A stretch of DNA of 64,000 bases from positions 360,628 to 424,627 of the forward strand of contig NZ_QJVJ01000008.1 in NCBI RefSeq assembly GCF_003217775.1, given 5' to 3'. Positions within the stretch are counted from its first letter, which is position 1; every line of letters begins with the position of its first letter. This document shows, in pieces, positions 35,412-44,245 of the stretch. This stretch comes from Paenibacillus flagellatus. Lineage in GTDB: Bacteria > Bacillota > Bacilli > Paenibacillales > NBRC-103111. A program made the translations under genes and the position numbers. A model generated the notes under the pieces. The model was not told where the DNA came from, did no database searches, and saw only the letters and a list, made by a program, of their open reading frames with translations.

Positions 35412-35443
35412 AAAGCGGCGTTCCCGACGGACGCCGCTTTTTG
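35412..35443. terminator. Terminator between the GH36 gene and the AraC gene
   Basis: AAAGCGGCGT and ACGCCGCTTT form a perfect stem around TCCCGACGG; T-rich on the forward side and A-rich on the reverse, so it may serve both convergent genes. Confidence 0.8.
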
Positions 35444-35466
35444 CCGTTCCTCCGGCCCTCCCGCCC

Positions 35467-36341
35467 TTATTCCTCCGGCCGCTGCCATTTGCGGCGATAG
35501 ACGAGCGGCGTCTGTCCCGTGCGTTCCTTGAAAAGCCGAATGAAATGGCTGACGTTTTCGATGCCGACTTCGGCCGCAACGCCGGCTACGGAGCGGTCGG
35601 AATACTTCAACAATTCGATCGCCTTCGTGATCCGGGTATGAATGAGGTACTCGTTCGGCGAAAAGCCGGTGTGCTTTTTGAACTCCTTGGCCATATGATA
35701 TTTGCTCACCGATTGCTTGGCGGCCAAATCGTCGAGCGTCAGCTTCTCTTGATAGCGCAGCGCGATGTCCCGAACGACGCCTTCGACGAAGCCGGGAGGC
35801 TCTCCGAATCCGCTCTCGGCGAGTTGCCGGTCGAGCAGGCATTCCGTCAGCAGATCGACCAGCCGTTGGGAGCAGAGGAGCTCCTTCATCCTGCCGCTTT
35901 GTCCCTGCAGCTCGATCAGCTGCCGAATAAGCTGCGGGACGCGGCTGTGCCTCCGCGGCGCAATCACCGGCCTTCCTCCGCAAAACAATCGTAGTATCCC
36001 TTCGCGGAGGGCCCGTTGAAATGAACCCACAGCAGCTCCCAGAGACGGTCGGCGTGCGTGCGATAATGATGGTAGTCCATACAATCGATCCAAAACCATT
36101 GCCCCGCGGATACGGAATAAGCATCGCCCCGATACGTCAAGCTTCCCTGTCCGTCGAGCGTAAAGACGATCAAATAAGAGTCGAGCCGTTCCCGTTCCGT
36201 AAAATAGGCGGGCAAGGTGCGGAAGTGGCCGATTTCCTGGACATAAAACAACGATTGCTTCGCAAAAGGAGACGGAGCGCTTACAAGCCGCTTCGAATCG
36301 TCCGTCCAAGCCGGAGCGTATCGTTCTTTGACGTTTGCCAT
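35467..36341 (-). pseudogene. AraC family regulator interrupted by a frameshift
   Basis: From ATG 36341 a cupin-type sensing domain is read (SYLIVFTLDGQGSLTYRG, WFWIDCMDYHHYRTHAD, LLWVHFNGPSAKGYYD) to a stop after CFAEEGR at 35964. One base out of phase, the protein goes on at GRPVIAPRRHSRVPQLIRQL and ends with the two helix-turn-helix motifs (LTLDDLAAKQSVSKYHMAKE; RSVAGVAAEVGIENVSHFI, GQTPLVYRRKW). The two parts together make about 295 residues, the normal size. The break is near 35970. It may be a real mutation or a sequence error. It is divergent from the isomerase gene and its natural target is probably that gene. Confidence 0.85.
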
Positions 36342-36383
36342 GCGAGCATCTCCCCAAGATTGTGTTATTATTCACCAATATTG

Positions 36384-36416
36384 ATGGATGTTCATCCATA
36401 CAGCGCTCTCTATAAT
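36384..36416 (+). promoter_or_regulatory. Promoter and operator dyad of the isomerase gene
   Basis: TATAAT stands at 36411-36416. A perfect dyad ATGGATG-TT-CATCCAT (36384-36399) covers the expected -35 position, where no consensus -35 exists. It lies between two divergent genes and could bind the AraC-type regulator or another repressor. Confidence 0.6.
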
Positions 36417-36459
36417 AGGATACAAATCTGCTATTTCCATTGTAAAGGGGGGGCTGTTC

Positions 36460-37962
36460 ATGTCGATGCCGAATCCGATCAAACCGAGCAAGAAGCCGCG
36501 GGCGGGACTTTACTCCGTTGGCTTGCGCGCCTATTGGGAGCAATTTCCCGGACTGCGGGAGAGGCTGCTGCAGTACAATGCGTTCATCCAGAAGCGGATG
36601 TCGGAATGGGCCGAGGTGTATAATTTCGGCTTGGTGGACGCGGAGGACACGGGGCGCGAGGCGGGGGAATGGCTGAACGCGCAGCAGGTGGACATCGTAT
36701 TTTGCCATGCCGCGACCTATACGACAAGCTCGACCGTACTGCAGGTCCATCAGAGGTGCCAAGCGCCCGCCGTTTTCTTGAACCTTCAGCCGACGGCGCG
36801 GATGAATTACGAGCAGTCGACGACGGGCGAATGGCTCGCCCACTGCGGCGCTTGTCCGGTACCCGAGTTCTCGAACGCGTTCGAGCGGGCCGGACTTTCC
36901 TTTCGCGTCGTGAACGGCTTGCTCGGGCTGGACTACACCCCCGATATTTCGCTGACCGACGAGACGACCCACGAGAGGATCGAGGCTGTGCGCGCATGGA
37001 AGCGGATCGAGGAATGGCTGAGGGCGGCCGGAGTGATGCGCACCTTGCGGCAAAGCCGGTTCGGCTTTCTGGGCAACACGTACGGCGGCATGCTGGATCT
37101 GTACAGCGATTTTACGATGGTGCAGGCGCAGACGGGGCTGCACGTCGTCGTGCTGGAAATGTGCGATCTCGATCGTCTCGTCAAGGACGTTACGCCGGCA
37201 GAGGTGAGGGAGAAGCTGGCGCACATCCATGCCATGTTCCGGATCAGCGGCGATTCGCCCTCCGACCCGATCGCCAGGAAGCCGACCGAGGAGCAGATGG
37301 AGTGGTCGGCCAAAGTGGCGGCCGCGCAGGAAAAGCTGGTGCGGGAGTACGATCTCGACGCGCTGACTTATTATTACCACGGTGCGCCCGGCGGAGCTTA
37401 CGAGAAGCTGCAAAGCGGGTTTATCGTCGGACATTCGTTGCTAACCGCCGGCGGTATTCCATGCTCGGGCGAGGGGGATTTGAAAACGGCCGTTGCCATG
37501 AAAATAGGCGACATCGCCGGCGCGGGAGGAAGCTTCTCCGAAATCGTCGCGGTCGATTACGAGGACGAGACGATTTTGCTCGGACACGACGGACCGTTCC
37601 ATATCGCCATATCCGAAGGCAAGCCGATTTTGCGCGGCATGGGGCTTTATCACGGAAAGCAGGGAACGGGCGTGTCCGTCGAAGCGAAAGTGAAGCCGGG
37701 CCCGATTACGACGCTCAACGTGACGCAGACGGGCGACGGCAGGCTGAAGCTCATCATAAGCGAAGGCCGCTCCACGGACGGTCCGATTATGCGAATCGGC
37801 AATACGCAGACGCCGGTCAAGTTTCGCCTTCACCCCGACGATTACATGGACAAATGGTTCGCCGAAGCGCCAACCCACCATTGCGCCATGACGGTCGGAC
37901 ATAACGCCTCCCTGTTCGAGAAAGTCGGCGAATTGATGAAGATTCGGCACGTAACGCTATAA
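36460..37962 (+). CDS. L-fucose/L-arabinose isomerase family protein
   Basis: A 500-residue protein of the AraA/FucI fold. Recognisable parts are VDIVFCHAATYTTSSTVL and AVFLNLQPT in the N-terminal Rossmann-like domain, RQSRFGFLGNTYGGMLDL in the middle, and SGEGDLKTAVAMKIGD (~residue 342), which matches the Glu-containing active-site segment GAEGDWKTA of L-arabinose isomerase. A conserved-looking THHCAMTVGH near the end supplies a likely metal His. It would interconvert an aldose and a ketose in the cytoplasm; the true sugar is not known. ATG 36460 follows AAAGGGGGGG. Confidence 0.82.
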   Translation: MSMPNPIKPSKKPRAGLYSVGLRAYWEQFPGLRERLLQYNAFIQKRMSEWAEVYNFGLVDAEDTGREAGEWLNAQQVDIVFCHAATYTTSSTVLQVHQRCQAPAVFLNLQPTARMNYEQSTTGEWLAHCGACPVPEFSNAFERAGLSFRVVNGLLGLDYTPDISLTDETTHERIEAVRAWKRIEEWLRAAGVMRTLRQSRFGFLGNTYGGMLDLYSDFTMVQAQTGLHVVVLEMCDLDRLVKDVTPAEVREKLAHIHAMFRISGDSPSDPIARKPTEEQMEWSAKVAAAQEKLVREYDLDALTYYYHGAPGGAYEKLQSGFIVGHSLLTAGGIPCSGEGDLKTAVAMKIGDIAGAGGSFSEIVAVDYEDETILLGHDGPFHIAISEGKPILRGMGLYHGKQGTGVSVEAKVKPGPITTLNVTQTGDGRLKLIISEGRSTDGPIMRIGNTQTPVKFRLHPDDYMDKWFAEAPTHHCAMTVGHNASLFEKVGELMKIRHVTL

Positions 37963-38037
37963 GCGAGGGAGTCGATTGACGCGGATGAAGCGAAAGCGCA
38001 CCGGTTGTCGACAGCCTGCGGCCGACTTTAACGCGGC

Positions 38038-38066
38038 AGGGCCGGCGGAGTCGATCCGCCGGCCCT
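38038..38066. terminator. Hairpin between convergent genes
   Basis: AGGGCCGGCGGA and TCCGCCGGCCCT form a perfect 12-bp stem around GTCGA. There is no T-run on either side, so it is a possible bidirectional terminator only. Confidence 0.5.
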
Positions 38067-38071
38067 GACCG

Positions 38072-40807
38072 TTAAGGCAAGCCTCGTTTCGATTCGAAGC
38101 GAATGTCCGATACGGTCGTTTTCGTATCGTGCCCGGCATCCTCCGAGAACACCGCTACCCCCGCCCGAAGCGATTTGTCCATATTGACGCTTATGCCCGA
38201 ATGTCCGGGATTGCCGTTGAACGGCACCCACTCTCCGTCTTTCTTGTAAAACCCGACAAACCGGTTTCCGGTTTTCTCCAGCTTCAAGCGGACGGGGAAT
38301 ACGGTGTAATCCCCCTTGATCTCTTGAATCGCGCCGTCCTTCGTTCGGCCCGTCATGACGATGCGTCCTTGCGGATTGACCGTCAAGGAGACCGACGGCC
38401 CGTACGGATCCGCTTCGCCGCCCTCGCGGAACATGATTCCGGCACGGCCGTTATGGCCGGTCGAGGTTTTGTAAACCGATTGGACGACGCTCGTGACGGC
38501 GATCGGGTTGGCGGCACCGACGTCCCGGTACAAGTAGACGAGATCGTCGCCGGCCGATCCGAAGCCCGTGCCGTTCGCCCGCAGGTCAAATCCGTTCTCC
38601 GTCGCCGAGATCACCCCTTGCGCATGCCCGTAAAAATCGGCGTTCCATGGGGAAGGGAGGCGTTCGGCCACGATGGCGCATTCGCCGCTCTCGACGGTCC
38701 CGTCGCTTTTCGTCACGGAGACGGTTATAACGGCCGTTCCCTCCGCATGAGCGGTCACGACGCCGTTCTCATCGACGGTCGCGATGGCGGGATTTTGGCT
38801 GGCGAAGCGGATTTGAGCTCCGTTCAACGGGTCGATTTGCCCGTCGCGGGTCCAGCCGACGACCGTCAACGTCCCCGTTTTGCCGACCAGCAGTCTGGAA
38901 GGCTTCAGCCCGATCGACAACGGACTCGTACGCGAATACACTTCGATCTCGGCGAACTGCATATGATAGTTGCCGAACGGGTCGCCGGTCAAGTTCGTGC
39001 CGACAACCTTCACATAACGCGCCGACGCTGCGGGAAATACGTATTCCAGCATGCCGCCGGGCTTGGACGCCTGGTGTCCGACAACCGCAACCGACCAGCG
39101 GACGTTGTCCTCGGACACTTGGATCGTGAAATCGGTCGGGTACCCCAATCCGGTGTTTTTGCCGTCCGCCCGCGGATACAGATCGACCGTATTGACCGTG
39201 TAGACGGCGCCCAAGTCGACTTGGATCCATTCCGTATGATTGTTCTTGATATCGTTGTAGCTGGTCCAGCCCATCGAGCTGGAGGTCGACGTACGCAGCC
39301 CGTCGGTCGCCGCACGGGCGTACCAGCCGGAGCGGCCGTAATCGCTGGAGGCGGTAACCGTTTTATGCAGGGCCAGGTTCGTATACGGCCCGATGATCGG
39401 CGGCTCCGAGGGAAGCTGCTGCGGCAGCTGATAGCGGAAATCGGACGGCAGCGCATACAGCCTCGATTCTCCCGGCTGCAAGGCGCTTGTCAGCCTGGCC
39501 GACCCGGCATCGTAATCGGCTGCGATCTCCGTGCCCGTTTCCTTCGACACTTCCGTGACCGGATCGATGCGGCGGTCGGCGTCGAATTGGAGGACGGCCG
39601 TTTGCGCCCGGGCAAGGGAAAGATTGACGACAGACAAGTAGCTTCTTCCGGTCGCCGGATCGAGAAAGCGGGAGAGCGCGATCGGGTCCTGCGGGTTGTC
39701 GACGTTCACGAAGTAATCGTCGGGGATCTTCGCTCCTCCCCCGGCTGCGCCCGCGCTCCCCGCATAGAAGCTCTCCGAGACGGTCAACCGGTTCAGGAAG
39801 GCCGCGCGCATGTCCGACCGGCCGTCCCAGATGCGGGCTTTATAGATGGCCGAGCCGGTCGCCGTTCGCGTCGCGTCGGGCGAGAACAGGTCGACGGTAT
39901 CGGTGCACCAGCCGTTTAATTTGCAGTTGCCCGGCGGCGTCTTGAGGTTGTCCGGTCTCGTCTCCACGATTGGACCCGAAGGCAATTGGCCCACGGACTT
40001 GACGAACGAACGGTTCGCTCCGCCCGGCGCGGGCGTAAACGTCTTCGCGGCGATGTCGTACACGTACACCTCGGCGTTCGTGCTGACCCACAGCTTGTTG
40101 GCGTCGCCGTCATAGGCGGCGACATCGTGGCCCCACGGGCTGGGCAAAATGGCTCTGCGGCCGGGTTCCTCCGTCAAGGTCGGGCTCGCATCCGTTCCGC
40201 CCACGCGGAGCGCCGTCAATATATGCTGCTTCGCGTCGGCATCGTGCCCGATGACCCACAGCAGCTCGTTCTCCTCGTCCCAGTGGGTCGCATGGGCGAA
40301 GTCGAGCTTGAACTCGCCGTACGCAACGGCATCGGGACCTTGCGAGGACGCGTAGACGCGCACCCATTTGCCGTCGCTGGCGGCAACGGCGATGTTGCCG
40401 TTCGGAAGAAGCTCCGCGGAGTGGGGATTGCTCCCGATGCCTACGTCCGCCGCCCAGATCCGCGTACCGGTCGGGTACGAAGCGATGGTGGCCAATTGTC
40501 CGGCCGTTGCGACCAGCACGCGTCCTTTCAGCTTCGCTTCCGAAGGACCGTTCCACAAGCCGACCTCTCGGGACGTATAGCCGAGAGCCGTACTCGGCTT
40601 CCAGGACCATACGCGCGCATCGACGCCGTCCCAGTCCGGGGATGCCGGATCGTACGCTTCGATCGTGTTGTTCGCTTGATTCGTGATGGCGATGAGACAG
40701 CAGGGCGGGGCGGCGGCCTCGGTTTTCGGGTCCGAATGGAACCCGTACAGAACGCCGGCCAACAGGATCGTAAAGGCAACGGCCGTTACACGCAACATTT
40801 TTTGCAT
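38072..40807 (-). CDS. Secreted DUF6528-type beta-propeller with F5/8C, Ig-like and lectin-like domains
   Basis: A 911-residue protein with an N-terminal signal peptide (MQKMLRVTAVAFTILLAGVL). Domains in order: a propeller (~30-340) with ITNQANNTIEAYDP, SNPHSAELLPNGNIAVAAS, HWDEENELLWVIG, WGHDVAAYDGDANKLWV and IYKARIWDG; a linker domain (~345-455); an F5/8 type C galactose-binding domain (~460-610; NLALHKTVTASSDYGRSGW, WIQVDLGAVYTVNTVDLYPR); a Big_2 Ig-like domain (~615-700); and a concanavalin-like domain (~715-911). The architecture is that of a surface polysaccharide-binding protein. The ATG at 40807 follows TGGAGGG. It lies 40 bases after the stop of the related gene upstream and is probably co-transcribed with it. 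Confidence 0.8.
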   Translation of the reverse strand: MQKMLRVTAVAFTILLAGVLYGFHSDPKTEAAAPPCCLIAITNQANNTIEAYDPASPDWDGVDARVWSWKPSTALGYTSREVGLWNGPSEAKLKGRVLVATAGQLATIASYPTGTRIWAADVGIGSNPHSAELLPNGNIAVAASDGKWVRVYASSQGPDAVAYGEFKLDFAHATHWDEENELLWVIGHDADAKQHILTALRVGGTDASPTLTEEPGRRAILPSPWGHDVAAYDGDANKLWVSTNAEVYVYDIAAKTFTPAPGGANRSFVKSVGQLPSGPIVETRPDNLKTPPGNCKLNGWCTDTVDLFSPDATRTATGSAIYKARIWDGRSDMRAAFLNRLTVSESFYAGSAGAAGGGAKIPDDYFVNVDNPQDPIALSRFLDPATGRSYLSVVNLSLARAQTAVLQFDADRRIDPVTEVSKETGTEIAADYDAGSARLTSALQPGESRLYALPSDFRYQLPQQLPSEPPIIGPYTNLALHKTVTASSDYGRSGWYARAATDGLRTSTSSSMGWTSYNDIKNNHTEWIQVDLGAVYTVNTVDLYPRADGKNTGLGYPTDFTIQVSEDNVRWSVAVVGHQASKPGGMLEYVFPAASARYVKVVGTNLTGDPFGNYHMQFAEIEVYSRTSPLSIGLKPSRLLVGKTGTLTVVGWTRDGQIDPLNGAQIRFASQNPAIATVDENGVVTAHAEGTAVITVSVTKSDGTVESGECAIVAERLPSPWNADFYGHAQGVISATENGFDLRANGTGFGSAGDDLVYLYRDVGAANPIAVTSVVQSVYKTSTGHNGRAGIMFREGGEADPYGPSVSLTVNPQGRIVMTGRTKDGAIQEIKGDYTVFPVRLKLEKTGNRFVGFYKKDGEWVPFNGNPGHSGISVNMDKSLRAGVAVFSEDAGHDTKTTVSDIRFESKRGLP

Positions 40808-40847
40808 AGCGAGCCCTCCATCTGGGTTCATGGTTATCGGCCGTTCG

Positions 40848-42287
40848 TTATTGATTCAGCACCTCGACCTCGGCGAACTGCATCAAATAATCGGTCGGAC
40901 CGACCTTGGGGATTTTGGTGGCATAAATTCGGATCGCCGTCGACCAGTCCGTCGTGCCGAGCGAAAACGTCTGGGGCGCGTTGCCGGGCTGGGGATAACC
41001 GGTCACGGTTACCCGGTCCAGCCAAGCAGAGCCGTTCCACACCTGGATTTTAAAGTCGATCGGGAACCCTGCACCCACATAGCCGCTATCGCTCCTCGGG
41101 TAAATGACGACCGTGTTGAACGCTTGCGGACTCGTGAAGCCGGTCGCGAACCATTCGGTATGGTTGGTCGTCTTCCCGACACCGCTGGAAAAGCCGTAAG
41201 AGCCCGCAACCGAGCCGGACTGTCCGTCTACGGCTTTCGCCCTTCCCCACGTGGACGATTCGTAGGTGCTCGAGGAGGAGGGGGAAGACTTCAGCGCCAA
41301 ATTGTCCTGAGCCGTACCGGAAGTGCCGTCATAGCCCGGAATCCACGGGCGCGCCTTATAGATTTGCGCTCCGGTTACGGGCCGGGTCGCCGTCGGATTC
41401 GTAAAGCTCACCGTATCGGTCACCCAGCCCGTCTTCGGGAACGTATAGACGATTTGGCCGCTCGGGACGTTGCCGACCGATTTCACCATTTGGCCGGAAT
41501 CGTGCAGGACGCTTGCCCCGACATAGGAGTCGTCCCAGCTGTTTTGGGCGATGTCGTACTGCCACACGCGCCAATTGACCGCAATCCACAGCCGGTCGGT
41601 ATTGCCGTATACGGGCCAGACGTCGTGCCCGTAAGGGATCTCCCCGTTCGTGAGCGGAATGGGGACCTTTCGGAATTCGCTGAATTCCGGGACGCCGTTT
41701 ACGTAGTTCACGTGCAGTCCGACGAGCGTGAATTTACCGACGGCCCAAAGAACGTCGCGGGTATCGTCCCAATGGACGCCGTGGGCGTCGGGCAGATCGT
41801 ACGTGATCGGGGTCGCGATGCCGTGCGATACACCGTACAGGCGCACCTTGCCCTCGACGGATCCGACCGTTGCGACGTCGCCGGTGGGCAGCACTTCGAT
41901 GGAATGCAAGTTGACGGTACCCGTTCCGCCCTGCACGACGGACCACAGCTCTTTGCCGCCCGGATAGGCCGCGACCGTGGCGAGCCCGGCCCCGCTGACC
42001 GTCGCCATCACTTGGCCGCCCCAGAAGCCGCTGTCTCTCAGCTTGACGTCGGCCGCTCCGTCCCACGCGGCGATTTCCGCCGAGCTGTAGCCGGCCGCGG
42101 CGTTCGGCTTCCATTCCCATCGTTGTGCGGGCAAGGTGTTCCAGTTGTAGACGACGGGGTCGTACACTTTAATTTTGTCGCTGACCCCGTCCGTGACGGC
42201 CACCCACGCGTTGGAGTCCGCGCCGGCCGACTGCGGCATAAGCAGCGCGGCGGCGAGCGCAATCGCCGATATGCTTCTTTTCATCAA
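40848..42287 (-). CDS. Secreted DUF6528-type beta-propeller with F5/8C domain
   Basis: A 479-residue protein with a signal peptide (SISAIALAAALLMPQSAGAD). The propeller (~25-325) shares block by block with the downstream gene and with the cytoplasmic protein at 50424: AVTDGVSDKIKVYDP, HSIEVLPTGDVATVGS, HGVHWDDTRDVLWAVG, YGHDVWPVYGNTDRLWI, VKSVGNVPSGQIVYT, IYKARPWIPG. A C-terminal F5/8 type C domain (~335-479; NTVVIYPRSDSGYVGAGFPI) probably binds sugar. It is the first gene of a reverse-strand pair and is divergent from the YesM-type kinase gene, 208 bases away, so a shared control region is likely. Confidence 0.8.
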   Translation of the reverse strand: MMKRSISAIALAAALLMPQSAGADSNAWVAVTDGVSDKIKVYDPVVYNWNTLPAQRWEWKPNAAAGYSSAEIAAWDGAADVKLRDSGFWGGQVMATVSGAGLATVAAYPGGKELWSVVQGGTGTVNLHSIEVLPTGDVATVGSVEGKVRLYGVSHGIATPITYDLPDAHGVHWDDTRDVLWAVGKFTLVGLHVNYVNGVPEFSEFRKVPIPLTNGEIPYGHDVWPVYGNTDRLWIAVNWRVWQYDIAQNSWDDSYVGASVLHDSGQMVKSVGNVPSGQIVYTFPKTGWVTDTVSFTNPTATRPVTGAQIYKARPWIPGYDGTSGTAQDNLALKSSPSSSSTYESSTWGRAKAVDGQSGSVAGSYGFSSGVGKTTNHTEWFATGFTSPQAFNTVVIYPRSDSGYVGAGFPIDFKIQVWNGSAWLDRVTVTGYPQPGNAPQTFSLGTTDWSTAIRIYATKIPKVGPTDYLMQFAEVEVLNQ

Positions 42288-42495
42288 CCCTTCCTCCTTT
42301 GCTTCATATTGGATTGCGCCTTCATTTTATGCCCCGCGGCGGATCGACCAAAATAGTAATATTTCGATTTTTGTTGCCCGATTTATACCGATTTCGTCTT
42401 TTCGGGCCGACCGGAACGTTACGTCCTTCCCCCCGCCGTGACGGGGATGGTACAATCATCGTGAATTTTGCGGTGGAAAGCGAGGAACATCATCC

Positions 42496-44244
42496 ATGAA
42501 ACGGTTCAAGCGTCCGAAGTTGAACATTTACTTGCGTCTCGTGTTTACGCTTTTCATTATCGTGGCACCTTTGTATACGGTAAGTCTTCTGCTGAACAGC
42601 TCGGGCGAGACTGCGGTCAAAAGCGAAATATCGAATTCGATGCTGGCCAAAGTTCATTTTTATTTGGGACTTCTCGAGCTGGATATTAGCAAAATCGCCA
42701 AGCTCGGCCGGGAATATATAGCGGACGACGACATCGGCAAGCTGAGCGTCGCCGCCCAGGTCATGCCCGACTTCGAGAAGACGAGAGCGATGCTGCGTCT
42801 TCAGAAGCAGCTTCTCCTGCTGAAAGCGTCCAGCAGCTATATCGCGAACGCCAGCATTCACATTTCGATGATGGATCGTACGATTTCCGCCAACAATACG
42901 GTCGATCGGATTCCGATGGAGGAATTCGAGGCTTTGTCCGTCTCGCCCAATCCCTACAACTCCCCTTTCATCACTTGGCGCAACCGCATGTTTATTACGT
43001 ATCCTTATCCTGAATACGCTTTAACGGACCGGAAGCCGGCCTTTCTGGTCGACATCGAAATCGACCGGAAGGAGATCGAACAAGTGCTGCGGCAGATGCT
43101 CGAAAACAAGATGGGCGGTTCGCTGCTGGTCGATACCGATCTGCGATGGAGCATTTCCGGCAGCGACGACCGGAGCAAGGATCGGGCTTTGACGGATTGG
43201 GTGAAGGGCAAGCTGTCGGCCGGATTGTCGCAAGGCGTCGAGTCGGCCGAAATCGGCAATGAAAGCTACTTCATCAGCTTCGAGCATTCGCCCGTGCTCG
43301 GGGCCGCGCTGGTCGCCTATTTGCCCGAGAACAGCGTCATGGCGCCGCTCGATAAGCATCGGGTCTGGTTTTGGCTGCTGTCCGGCATTTCGGCGATCAT
43401 CATCGCTTTTTTCTCTTACGTCATCTACCGGTTGATTCATCGTCCGCTCCGAACGCTCGTGCGGGCGTTCCGGGCCGTAGAGCACGGGGATTTCAACCAG
43501 ACGGTCCGTTACCGGTTCAAGGACGAGTTTTCGTACCTCTACTTTCAGTTCAATGCGATGGTAGAGCGCATCCGGGTATTGATCCACGAAGTGTACGAGG
43601 AGCGATACCGGGCCCAGGCTTCCGAATTCCGGCAGCTTCAATCCCAGATCAATCCGCATTTTCTATACAACAGCTTCTTTACGCTGTCGAGAATCGCCAA
43701 GAACGAGGATTACGAAAACGTGACCCGGTTCACCCGTTATTTGGGCGAATATTTCCAATTTATTACGCGCGACGGCGCGGGAGAAGTGACGCTGGAGACG
43801 GAATGGAACTTCGCCAAAACGTTCGTGGACATTCAATCGTTTCGATTTTCGTCCCGGATCGAAGCCCGCTTCGGGGATATTCCGGAGGCATGCAAGAGCC
43901 GGACGATCCCGAGGCTCATTATTCAACCGATCATCGAAAACGTGTATAACCACGGGCTGGCGAACAAAAAAAGCAACGGGCTGATCGAAGTCGCGCTGGA
44001 GCGGCAGGAAACGCAGCTGTCGATTTCGGTCGAGGACAACGGCGAAGATCTCACGGACGAGAAGCTGAGCGAATTGCAGGCGCAGCTGCTTTCCAAGCGG
44101 CAGCCTATGGAGACGACGGGACTCGTGAACGTTCACCGGAGAATTCAAATTCGGTTCGGCGAGCAGTCCGGCTTGCGTCTGACCCGCAGCCGTTTGGGAG
44201 GGCTGAAGGCGGAAATCATCATTCCAGCGGAGGAGCGGATGTAA
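42496..44244 (+). CDS. Sensor histidine kinase, YesM type
   Basis: A 582-residue membrane kinase. One helix near the N-terminus (LVFTLFIIVAPLYTVSLL) and another at ~295-315 (VWFWLLSGISAIIIAFFSYV) enclose a ~250-residue extracytoplasmic sensor. A HAMP domain follows (~315-370; RPLRTLVRAFRAVEHGDFNQ), then the His_kinase motif QSQINPHFLYNSFF with His388, and an ATPase with PRLIIQPIIENVYNHG and EDNGEDLTDE. It controls the YesN-type regulator whose gene starts 1 base after its stop. By position, its signal is a carbohydrate imported by the ABC system downstream, perhaps via a binding protein. Confidence 0.9.
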   Translation: MKRFKRPKLNIYLRLVFTLFIIVAPLYTVSLLLNSSGETAVKSEISNSMLAKVHFYLGLLELDISKIAKLGREYIADDDIGKLSVAAQVMPDFEKTRAMLRLQKQLLLLKASSSYIANASIHISMMDRTISANNTVDRIPMEEFEALSVSPNPYNSPFITWRNRMFITYPYPEYALTDRKPAFLVDIEIDRKEIEQVLRQMLENKMGGSLLVDTDLRWSISGSDDRSKDRALTDWVKGKLSAGLSQGVESAEIGNESYFISFEHSPVLGAALVAYLPENSVMAPLDKHRVWFWLLSGISAIIIAFFSYVIYRLIHRPLRTLVRAFRAVEHGDFNQTVRYRFKDEFSYLYFQFNAMVERIRVLIHEVYEERYRAQASEFRQLQSQINPHFLYNSFFTLSRIAKNEDYENVTRFTRYLGEYFQFITRDGAGEVTLETEWNFAKTFVDIQSFRFSSRIEARFGDIPEACKSRTIPRLIIQPIIENVYNHGLANKKSNGLIEVALERQETQLSISVEDNGEDLTDEKLSELQAQLLSKRQPMETTGLVNVHRRIQIRFGEQSGLRLTRSRLGGLKAEIIIPAEERM

Positions 44245-44245
44245 G

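Noticed and set aside
35964..35980. Programmed ribosomal frameshift in the AraC gene
   Set aside because: There is no clear slippery heptamer with a downstream structure; mutation or sequence error is simpler.
38129..39919. A 596-codon forward frame opposite the 911-residue secreted protein
   Set aside because: Composition is Arg/Asp/Gly-rich with no domain, and the reverse strand has a coherent multi-domain protein with a signal peptide.
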